Shown here in pieces: positions 57,889-64,000 of a stretch of DNA of 64,000 bases (positions within the stretch are counted from its first letter, which is position 1; the number at the start of each line of letters is the position of its first letter). Position numbers and translations under genes: made by a program. Source of the stretch: Salipiger mangrovisoli (lineage in GTDB: Bacteria > Pseudomonadota > Alphaproteobacteria > Rhodobacterales > Rhodobacteraceae); NCBI RefSeq assembly GCF_015223355.1, contig NZ_JADFFK010000015.1:1-64000 (forward strand), given 5' to 3'. The notes beneath the pieces were generated by a model that was not told where the DNA came from, did not search any database, and was given only the letters and a program-made list of their open reading frames with translations.

Positions 57889-58779
57889 TCAGACCCATTT
57901 TGCCATCGGCGGCAGGCTCATCAGCACCGCGTCGGGGTCATGGCCGGTCGCCAGCCCGAACTTCGTGCCGCGGTCGTAGACGAGGTTGTACTCGGCATAG
58001 AGCCCGCGGTGGACAAGCTGCGCGTCCTTCTCCGTCTCGCCGAACCCCATGACCCGGCGCCTTTCGACCAGCGGCAGGTAAGCCGGCAGGAAGGCGCGGC
58101 CGATGTCCTGGGTCAGCGCGAAATCCGCCTCCCAGTCGCCGGTGTTCCGGTCGTCCATGAAGATGCCGCCGACGCCGCGCGCGCGCTTGCGGTGCGGGAT
58201 GTAGAAATACTCGTCCGCCCAGGCCTTCAGCTCGGGGTAGAGCGCCTCGCCATGCGGGTCGAGATGGGCTTTCTGGATGGCGTGGAAATGCGCCGTGTCC
58301 TCTTCGTACTCGAGGCAGGGATTGAGATCCGATCCACCGCCGAACCACCAGGCCCCCGGCGTCCAGAACATGCGGGTATTCATATGCACCGCCGGCACAT
58401 GCGGGTTCTGCATGTGGGCGACGAGGCTGATCCCGGAAGCCCAGAAGCGCGGGTCCGCCTCGATCCCCGGCACGCCGCGCGCCGCCATGGATTTCTGCGC
58501 CGCTGCGCCAAGCGTGCCGTAGACCGTCGAGATATTCACTCCGACCTTCTCGAACACCCGGCCGCCGCGCATCACGCTCATCAGCCCGCCGCCCGCGTCG
58601 CTGCCGTCATCGGCGGTTCGGGTGGTCGGCGTTACCTCGAAACGGCCCGGAGCGGCATCGGACAGCGGCCCTTGCGCGTGACTGCCCTCCAGCCCTTCGA
58701 AGGCTGCGACGATCTCGTCCCGAAGCGCGCGGAACCAGGCCGAGGCGCGCGCCTTGCGCGCATCGAACACGTCAGTCAT
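57889..58779 (-). CDS. hemF: Oxygen-dependent coproporphyrinogen III oxidase
   Basis: The 296-residue aerobic enzyme oxidatively decarboxylates coproporphyrinogen III to protoporphyrinogen IX. Motifs include FEKVGVNISTVYG, RFWASGISLVAHMQNPHVPAVHMNTR, WWFGGGSDLNP, DEYFYIPHRKRARGVGGIFMDD and EYNLVYDRGTKFGL. GGAGAGACG precedes the ATG. It is last in a clpS–methyltransferase–SDR–hemF run and is followed by a terminator. Confidence 0.96.
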   Translation of the reverse strand: MTDVFDARKARASAWFRALRDEIVAAFEGLEGSHAQGPLSDAAPGRFEVTPTTRTADDGSDAGGGLMSVMRGGRVFEKVGVNISTVYGTLGAAAQKSMAARGVPGIEADPRFWASGISLVAHMQNPHVPAVHMNTRMFWTPGAWWFGGGSDLNPCLEYEEDTAHFHAIQKAHLDPHGEALYPELKAWADEYFYIPHRKRARGVGGIFMDDRNTGDWEADFALTQDIGRAFLPAYLPLVERRRVMGFGETEKDAQLVHRGLYAEYNLVYDRGTKFGLATGHDPDAVLMSLPPMAKWV

Positions 58780-58798
58780 CTCGTCTCTCCTGCCCGGC

Positions 58799-59599
58799 TC
58801 AATGCATCGGCGCGCCGACCGGGTCGATCAGCGTGCGGCCGCCGTCCACGGTCATGATCTGGCCGGTCATGAAACCCGAGGCGTCCGAGGCAAGGAACTG
58901 CACCGCCTCGCACACTTCGTCCGGACCCGCGATGCGCCCGGCAGGCGTGTGCTTCTCGATCTCCTCGCGGTAGCCGGGGTGCTCCTTGAGGATGTTCTTC
59001 AGGCTCGAGGACATCAGCGAGCCAAAGGCCACCGAGTTCACCCGGATCTTCTGGTCGGCCAGCGACACCGCCAGCGAGCGGGTCAGCTGGTCGAGCGCCG
59101 CGACCGAGACCGAATAGCCCAGCAGATGCGGATTGGTGCGGCTGGCGGCAATCGACGAGATGTTGATGATCGACCCGACGCAGCGGCTGTCCTGCCCCTC
59201 CGCCTGCTTGATCATGCGCTTGGCGACGATCTGGCTGAGACGCATGGCCGGCATCAGGTTCTGACCGATCATCGTCTCAAGCGAGATATCCTCGCAGTCA
59301 TGCACGTCGGTGGGCAGGATCTGCCGCGCACCGTTCACCAGGATGTCGACGCGGTCATAGGCGTCGAGCGTCGCCGAGAGCAGGTTGGCCAGCGTCAGCT
59401 TCTCGCGCAGGTCACCGGCGAAGTAGCGCATGGTGCTCTCTTCCTCGACCGGTCCGCATTCCTTGGCCAGCCGGTTCTCGTCCATATCCGCGAACATGAC
59501 GTTGGCGCCGCGCGATGCAAAGTGCCGCGCGATCGCCAGGCCAACGCCATTGGCAGCCCCGGTGACGATGGCAGTCTTGCCTTCGATGGAAAAACTCAT
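58799..59599 (-). CDS. Short-chain dehydrogenase/reductase, catalytic lysine missing
   Basis: The 266-residue Rossmann-fold protein has the nucleotide loop TGAANGVG (13–20) and the IINISS serine (about 148). The YxxxK motif reads Y162-S-V-S-V166: the tyrosine is kept but the lysine is valine. The NNAG motif reads NGAR. FMTGQIMTVDGG at the C-terminus is typical of reductases. The unusual active site suggests altered or lost redox chemistry. It lies 19 bp before hemF. Start at 59599 follows GGGA. Confidence 0.85.
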   Translation of the reverse strand: MSFSIEGKTAIVTGAANGVGLAIARHFASRGANVMFADMDENRLAKECGPVEEESTMRYFAGDLREKLTLANLLSATLDAYDRVDILVNGARQILPTDVHDCEDISLETMIGQNLMPAMRLSQIVAKRMIKQAEGQDSRCVGSIINISSIAASRTNPHLLGYSVSVAALDQLTRSLAVSLADQKIRVNSVAFGSLMSSSLKNILKEHPGYREEIEKHTPAGRIAGPDEVCEAVQFLASDASGFMTGQIMTVDGGRTLIDPVGAPMH

Positions 59600-59636
59600 G
59601 GGAATCCCTTGAATGTTTGCGCCAAATTAGCCGCAA

Positions 59637-60614
59637 TCAGCGCCCTGGGCGAGTGGCGTGAAGGATCTTGAACCGTGAATCTCCCGCGATCTCGTCGGAG
59701 TTGCGGAAGCGTTCGGCAAGTCGCGCCTCATAGGGCAAGTGCCGGTTGGCAACCAGCCACAGCTGGCCCGAGGGCTTCAACAACCGCGCCGCCGCATCGA
59801 TAAACGCCTGCCCGAGCGAGGGCTCGGCCTTGCGCCCGGTGTGGAAAGGCGGATTCATGATCACCGCATCGAGCAGCGCCGGGGGTTTCCAGCTCAGCGC
59901 ATCAGCCCAGTGGAACTGCGCGCGCGGATCGGCGACGTTGCGGCGCGCACAGTCGAGCGCGTCATGGTCGGCCTCGACGAGATGCAGCGCGGCGATCTTC
60001 TCGCGGCGCAGGATGCCGTTCGCCAGCCCGCCCCAGCCCGCGCCAAGATCGGCGACATTTGCGCCCAGCTTCTCGGGCAGCGCGGCAAGCAGCGCCTCGC
60101 TCGCCGGGTCCGGTCCGTCGGCCGAGAACACGCCCGGCGCGGTCCACTGCCCCCCGGGCAGCTGCGCCGGCCCCCGGGCCCAGTCGGCAAAGGCATCGGT
60201 GGCGGCGAACCAGATGGTCTTGCCATGCGCCTTGGACACCTGCCCGAGAATCTCGGTGCGCTTGCGCAGCGCCTTGAGGCAGGCATCGATGCCGTCGGTC
60301 TTCTGGCCGTCAACGATCACCAGCCCCCCTTTCGCGGCGGCATTGGCCTCGGCGATCCAGGCCTCGGCCCGATCGCGGGCACGGGGAAGGAAGACGATGG
60401 CGGCCGCAAACTCGCCCTCGGGGGCGAGCGTGACGGTCCATCCGCGGCGCTCCCAAGCAGCATGGTCGGGGGCCAGGCGCTGGACGACGGTGCAGCGCTC
60501 GCGCGGCAGGTCCTCGGCGTCGAAATCGCCCGGCGCGCCGAGCAGAAGGATGCGCCCTTCGGAGGGCAGGTCGAGACCTCCCTCGAGCGCGAAACTCAAT
60601 CGGGTATCAGACAT
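59637..60614 (-). CDS. RsmC/RlmG-type class I methyltransferase
   Basis: The 325-residue protein has a variable N-terminal half and a C-terminal class I SAM domain: ANVADLGAGWGGLANGIL and the NPPF motif (VIMNPPFHTGRKAEPSLGQAFI), followed by LWLVANRHLPYE. The domain order fits RsmC/RlmG 16S/23S rRNA guanine-N2 methyltransferases; exact target is unsure. It lies 37 bp before the SDR and 24 bp after clpS. Confidence 0.85.
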   Translation of the reverse strand: MSDTRLSFALEGGLDLPSEGRILLLGAPGDFDAEDLPRERCTVVQRLAPDHAAWERRGWTVTLAPEGEFAAAIVFLPRARDRAEAWIAEANAAAKGGLVIVDGQKTDGIDACLKALRKRTEILGQVSKAHGKTIWFAATDAFADWARGPAQLPGGQWTAPGVFSADGPDPASEALLAALPEKLGANVADLGAGWGGLANGILRREKIAALHLVEADHDALDCARRNVADPRAQFHWADALSWKPPALLDAVIMNPPFHTGRKAEPSLGQAFIDAAARLLKPSGQLWLVANRHLPYEARLAERFRNSDEIAGDSRFKILHATRPGR

Positions 60615-60638
60615 GGCAGAACCACCGCAGAGGGCGGA

Positions 60639-60965
60639 TCACTCCTTTTCCATGGTGCATTGCAGCGGATGCTGGTGACGCCGGGCAAAATCCATGACCT
60701 GACCCACCTTGGTCTCGGCGATCTCGTGGCTGAACACGCCGACCACCGCGACCCCCTTCTTATGGACGGTGAGCATGACCTCGAAGGCCTGCGCATGGGT
60801 CATGCCGAAGAAGCGTTCGAGCACATGCACGACGAATTCCATCGGCGTGTAGTCATCGTTCAGCAGCAAAACCTTGTAGAGCGGCGGGCGTTTGGTCTTC
60901 GGCTTGGTCTGCAGCACGACGTCAGCATCGCCCTCGCCATCGCGGGGGGCGTTGCGGTCGGACAT
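60639..60965 (-). CDS. clpS: ATP-dependent Clp protease adaptor ClpS
   Basis: The approximately 108-residue adaptor recognises N-degron substrates for ClpAP. The core contains [23 protein letters not shown], the [24 protein letters not shown] region and [10 protein letters not shown] at the C-terminus. Start is uncertain: ATG codons at 60998, 60983 and 60965 are all in frame without a clear ribosome site; 60965 was chosen as the shortest plausible one. ClpA is not in the window. Confidence 0.92.
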   Translation of the reverse strand: MSDRNAPRDGEGDADVVLQTKPKTKRPPLYKVLLLNDDYTPMEFVVHVLERFFGMTHAQAFEVMLTVHKKGVAVVGVFSHEIAETKVGQVMDFARRHQHPLQCTMEKE

Positions 60966-61106
60966 GCGAAGATTGAGGGCCATGACAGGGTGGATCATCT
61001 CGGGGACGCTTGTGCTTTACGAGTGCTTTGCGGTTCCGGCTTTGAAGGGTCTATATAAATCCAAGGAGCCGCGGAGAAAAGACCCGTGGCCGGGAGAGAC
61101 GTGAAT

Positions 61107-61805
61107 ATGGCTCGGAAACTGCAAACAATCGGCTTCGATGCCGATGATACGCTCTGGCACAACGAGCGGTTCTTCACGCTCACGCAGGAGCGATTCGCGG
61201 AATTGCTCGCCGATCACGCCGAGCGCGCGCATCTCGAGGCACGGCTGCTCGCCGCCGAGACGCGCAACATCGGTCACTACGGTTTCGGCGTGAAGGGCTT
61301 CGTGCTTTCCATGGTCGAAACCGCCGTCGAGGTGACCGAGGGTCGCGTGCCGGGCTCGGTCATCGGCGAGATCCTCGCTGCCGGGCAGGAGATGCTCGCC
61401 CATCCGGTGGAGTTGCTGCCACACGCGCAGGAGGCGGTCGAAACCTTGGCCAGCGCGCACCACCTGGTGCTGATCACCAAGGGCGACCTTCTGCATCAGG
61501 AGCGGAAGCTGGCTGCCTCCGGCCTGGGCGAGCTCTTCGACGCCGTCGAGATCGTCTCGGACAAGCGCCCCGAGACCTACGCCCGGATCTTCGGCGCCTC
61601 GCCCGGCGGGACCGAGGGCGCGATGATGGTGGGCAATTCCCTGAAGTCCGACGTCAACCCGGCCATCCGCGCGGGCGGATGGGGAGTCTTTGTGCCGCAG
61701 GATCTGGCCTGGAGTTTCGAGCACGACGAAAGGCTGGATCACCCCCGCTTCCGCGAGATTCCCCACCTTGGCGCGCTCGCAGAGCTTGTGGAGTCAATCG
61801 GCTGA
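61107..61805 (+). CDS. HAD-superfamily hydrolase
   Basis: The 232-residue HAD phosphatase has catalytic D11-A-D13 in IGFDADDTLWHNE, motif II in LVLITKGDLL and motif IV in MMVGNSLKSDVNPA. A helical cap domain lies between (about 20–95). Substrate unknown; relatives act on sugar phosphates or dehydrogenated cofactors. ATG at 61107 follows GGGAGAG at a fitting distance. It is divergent from clpS. Confidence 0.87.
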   Translation: MARKLQTIGFDADDTLWHNERFFTLTQERFAELLADHAERAHLEARLLAAETRNIGHYGFGVKGFVLSMVETAVEVTEGRVPGSVIGEILAAGQEMLAHPVELLPHAQEAVETLASAHHLVLITKGDLLHQERKLAASGLGELFDAVEIVSDKRPETYARIFGASPGGTEGAMMVGNSLKSDVNPAIRAGGWGVFVPQDLAWSFEHDERLDHPRFREIPHLGALAELVESIG

Positions 61806-62024
61806 CCCAAGGTCGCGGCACCGCGCCGTATTCGCGCCGCATTCCCGCTTATAGTGGTGACTCCGGTGGTTCGCCACCAAATGTGGGAAATCACGATCCA
61901 GAAAACAACAGAAAATCAAGGCATTGCAGACTTTATTTTTTGAGTGTCGCGTGTTACCGTTTCCGCAAACTAGAACAGTTGGCCACCGGAAAACCGGAGG
62001 CGAGAGGCAGAGAAGGCGAAAACC

Positions 62025-63632
62025 GTGACGGGACGGCGCAGGCAGCGACCGGGCCGAGCAGGCCTGTATATTTTTACATTCATCTGGCTCGCCCTCGTGG
62101 CGCCGCTCGGAGCATGGGCTGCGCCCTACGCCGCGATCGTGATGGATGCTCGATCAGGCGAAGTGCTCTTCTCCGAAAACGCAGAGACCCGTCTCCATCC
62201 GGCCTCGCTGACCAAGATGATGACGCTCTACATCGCCTTCGAGGCGGTCGAGCATGGCGAGATCAGCATGGACACCGTGGTCACGATCTCGAAGAACGCC
62301 GCCGCAGAGCCGCCCTCGAAACTGGGTCTGCGCTCCGGCCAGAAGATCGCGCTGCGCTATCTCGTGCGCGCCGCCGCAGTGAAGTCCGCCAATGACGCGG
62401 CCACTGCCATCGGCGAGGCCATCGAAGGGTCGGAAGCGGCCTTCGCCCGCCGCATGAACCGCACGGCCAAGGCGCTGGGAATGACCCGCACCACCTTCAA
62501 GAACGCCAACGGTCTGACCTCCGACGGCCACCTCTCGACCGCCCACGACATGGCGATCATGGGCCGTCACATCCTCTATGATTACCCTGGCTACTATAAC
62601 ATCTTCTCGCGCGTCACCACCGATGCGGGGATGCGTCAGGTGGCCAATACCAACCGCCGCTTCCTCGCCGCCTACAAGGGCGCCGACGGGATCAAGACCG
62701 GCTACACCCGCGCCGCGGGCTTCAACCTCGTCGCCTCGGCGGAACGCGGTCGCGAGCGGATCATCTCCGTCGTCTTCGGCGGCACCTCGACCGCCGCGCG
62801 CAACGCCAAGAGCGCCGAGCTGCTCGATCTCGGCTTCAAACGCGCAGCGACCAATGTGGCGCTGCGCCGTCCGGCGAAGCCGCCCTACATGGGCCGCGTC
62901 GGAGGCGGCAGCGAGATGCTTGTCGCGGGGGCCGACACAGAGGATTCCGGCCTGCGCGGCAAGTCGATCCGCGTGGCCGCGGCAGCCGTCAACAAGAGTC
63001 TGCGACCGCAGATCCGTCCCGGCGTGAGCAGCGCGGACGTGGCGCCGCTGGTGGCCGGCGTAGAGGACGACATCAACAGCCTTCTGGAAACCGTGCAGGT
63101 CGCCGCCGTCGCCCCTGCGGTCTCCGAGACGCCAACCCCCATCGATGTCAGCAAGGTCGCCGATGCCGTCGCCGTCGCGCAGGTTGCCGAGGAAATGGTG
63201 GTGGCCGAAGGCGACACCGGCATCGCGCCCGATTCCTCGATCAAGCCCGTACGTCGGCCGCAGGCGATGGCCCTTGCCAGCGCCCCCGCCCCGACCACGG
63301 CCCCCGTCATCGCCGAGCCCGAGCCCGCGGCAGTTGCCGTCGCCTCCGCCGAACCCGCGACGCAGGAAGTGGTCACCCGCGTCTCTACCTCGGGCGGGCG
63401 TCACTGGGGCATCAACGTCGGCCGCTACCCCAGCCGCTATGCCGCGGAAAAAGTGCTGCTGCAGACGGCCCTGATGGAGACATCCACGCTGGACGGCTCG
63501 CTGCGCAAGGTGGTGGACCGCTCTGGCGGCTTCGACGCGAACTTCATGGGGCTGACGCGCGAGACCGCCGATCTTGCCTGCCGCCGCCTCCAGGCGCGCC
63601 AGGTCACCTGCTTCATGATCGGGCCGGGCTGA
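62025..63632 (+). CDS. D-alanyl-D-alanine carboxypeptidase (DacA type) with SPOR domain
   Basis: This 535-residue low-molecular-mass penicillin-binding protein trims the fifth D-Ala from peptidoglycan stems. A signal-anchor at 13–32 (LYIFTFIWLALVAPLGAWA) precedes motifs S61-LT-K64, S121-A-N123 and K224-T-G226. A long disordered Ala/Val/Pro-rich linker (about 300–430) leads to a C-terminal SPOR-like domain (about 445–535, GRHWGINVGRYPSRYAAEKV) that binds denuded glycan at the septum. The start is GTG at 62025 with AGAAGG upstream. Confidence 0.93.
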   Translation: MTGRRRQRPGRAGLYIFTFIWLALVAPLGAWAAPYAAIVMDARSGEVLFSENAETRLHPASLTKMMTLYIAFEAVEHGEISMDTVVTISKNAAAEPPSKLGLRSGQKIALRYLVRAAAVKSANDAATAIGEAIEGSEAAFARRMNRTAKALGMTRTTFKNANGLTSDGHLSTAHDMAIMGRHILYDYPGYYNIFSRVTTDAGMRQVANTNRRFLAAYKGADGIKTGYTRAAGFNLVASAERGRERIISVVFGGTSTAARNAKSAELLDLGFKRAATNVALRRPAKPPYMGRVGGGSEMLVAGADTEDSGLRGKSIRVAAAAVNKSLRPQIRPGVSSADVAPLVAGVEDDINSLLETVQVAAVAPAVSETPTPIDVSKVADAVAVAQVAEEMVVAEGDTGIAPDSSIKPVRRPQAMALASAPAPTTAPVIAEPEPAAVAVASAEPATQEVVTRVSTSGGRHWGINVGRYPSRYAAEKVLLQTALMETSTLDGSLRKVVDRSGGFDANFMGLTRETADLACRRLQARQVTCFMIGPG

Positions 63633-63658
63633 CCCCCGCCCCTTCTCGGTGTGCAAGA

Positions 63659-63686
63659 CCCCCGGACCCCGCGTCCGGGGGTTTTT
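63659..63686 (+). terminator. Terminator of the carboxypeptidase gene
   Basis: CCCCCGGAC (63659–63667), five bases, GTCCGGGGG (63673–63681), then TTTTTC: a strong rho-independent terminator about 25 bp after the stop. Confidence 0.92.
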
Positions 63687-63739
63687 CTTTGTCGCCGTGG
63701 CGCGGGCCGCGTTCTGCCGGCAGAACCCTTACCCCCAGA

Positions 63740-63778
63740 AACGACAAACCCCCGAAAGGCAGAGCCCCGGGGGTCGTC
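63740..63778 (-). terminator. Probable rpsU terminator
   Basis: On the minus strand ACCCCCG (63774–63768) pairs with CGGGGGT (63754–63748) around a 13-base loop, followed by TTGTCGTTTC. It lies about 65 bp after the rpsU stop. Confidence 0.65.
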
Positions 63779-63840
63779 AACTTCTTCGTGTCGGAAGGTC
63801 AGCTGCCTGACCTCACGAGAACGGTCTTACGAGCCTAAAC

Positions 63841-64000
63841 TCAGAGGAGACCTTCGCGCTGTGCCTTCTTGCGCGCCAGCTTGCGGGCGCGGCGGACGGC
63901 CTCGGCTTTCTCGCGAGCCTTCTTCTCGGACGGTTTCTCGAAATGCTGCCGAAGCTTCATTTCACGGAACACGCCTTCGCGTTGCAGCTTCTTCTTCAGA
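63841..64000 (-). CDS. rpsU: 30S ribosomal protein S21 (3' part, cut by window end)
   Basis: The minus-strand frame from the window edge reads [20 protein letters not shown] and continues as [19 protein letters not shown] to a TGA at 63843–63841. The visible 52 residues match the C-terminal three-quarters of S21, a small basic protein of the 30S platform. The N-terminus lies outside the window. Confidence 0.92.
   Translation of the reverse strand, partial: LKKKLQREGVFREMKLRQHFEKPSEKKAREKAEAVRRARKLARKKAQREGLL

Noticed and set aside
56857..58857. Plus-strand open frame of over 600 codons across prmA and hemF
   Set aside because: It is antisense to two well-supported genes and its translation is low-complexity Arg/Pro/Ala sequence.

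Overview
This is a high-GC (roughly 65%) chromosomal segment that reads as core genome of an alphaproteobacterium of the Rhodobacteraceae/Roseobacter group. The evidence is a short Rieske–cytochrome b–cytochrome c1 operon of Rhodobacter type, an RpoH2-type sigma factor, an Lrp-type regulator divergent from a bifunctional PutA, a DUF1127 protein, and several gene neighbourhoods typical of the group. The exact genus cannot be fixed from the sequence alone. I see no insertion sequences, prophage genes, CRISPR array, toxin–antitoxin pair or defence island. Gene density is high and base composition looks even throughout.

Layout. 0–7 kb: tRNA-Leu(UAA), an envelope MliC/META protein, the proline catabolism pair putR/putA, and a chemoreceptor with a C-terminal CheR-docking-like tail. 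7–12 kb: aroC, then a TPP riboswitch in front of thiBPQ (thiamine ABC importer). 12–18 kb: petABC (cytochrome bc1 complex) on the minus strand, an outer-membrane beta-barrel gene, phnA-like, pssA–psd (phosphatidylethanolamine synthesis) and a glutathione S-transferase. 18–25 kb: groES–groEL under a perfect CIRCE operator, an EamA transporter, a DUF2161 nuclease-fold protein, a TraB/GumN protein and an M3 oligopeptidase. 25–32 kb: an amino-acid ABC permease plus binding protein, a membrane-anchored MoeB-like enzyme, dut, coaBC, a ChaN-like protein and rpoH2. 32–41 kb: comM, an HSL-family esterase, gshB, yraN–rsmI divergent from an LpoA/YraM-like lipoprotein, and glnD.

41–52 kb: a cold-shock protein, an RhlE-type helicase, an exported amidohydrolase, trkH, murJ followed by a phospholipase D-like gene, a rhomboid-fold protein without its catalytic residues, and trpS. 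52–64 kb: a homocysteine S-methyltransferase, an unrecognised protein, ruvCAB, a DUF1127 protein, a small membrane protein, prmA, a clpS–methyltransferase–SDR–hemF run, a HAD hydrolase, a D-Ala-D-Ala carboxypeptidase with a SPOR tail, and the 3' part of rpsU at the window edge.

Most genes are housekeeping and I did not find a convincing new multi-gene system. The items most worth a second look are modest: the rhomboid pseudoprotease (49926–50612), the SDR lacking its catalytic lysine next to hemF (58799–59599), the membrane segment fused to MoeB (27152–28207), the overlapping rpoH2–chaN pair with a dyad in its leader, and the SWEEF tail on the chemoreceptor. Alternative start codons were chosen where a Shine–Dalgarno sequence or family length decided the matter, notably for petA (GTG), dut (GTG), glnD (TTG), dacA (GTG), groEL and groES.
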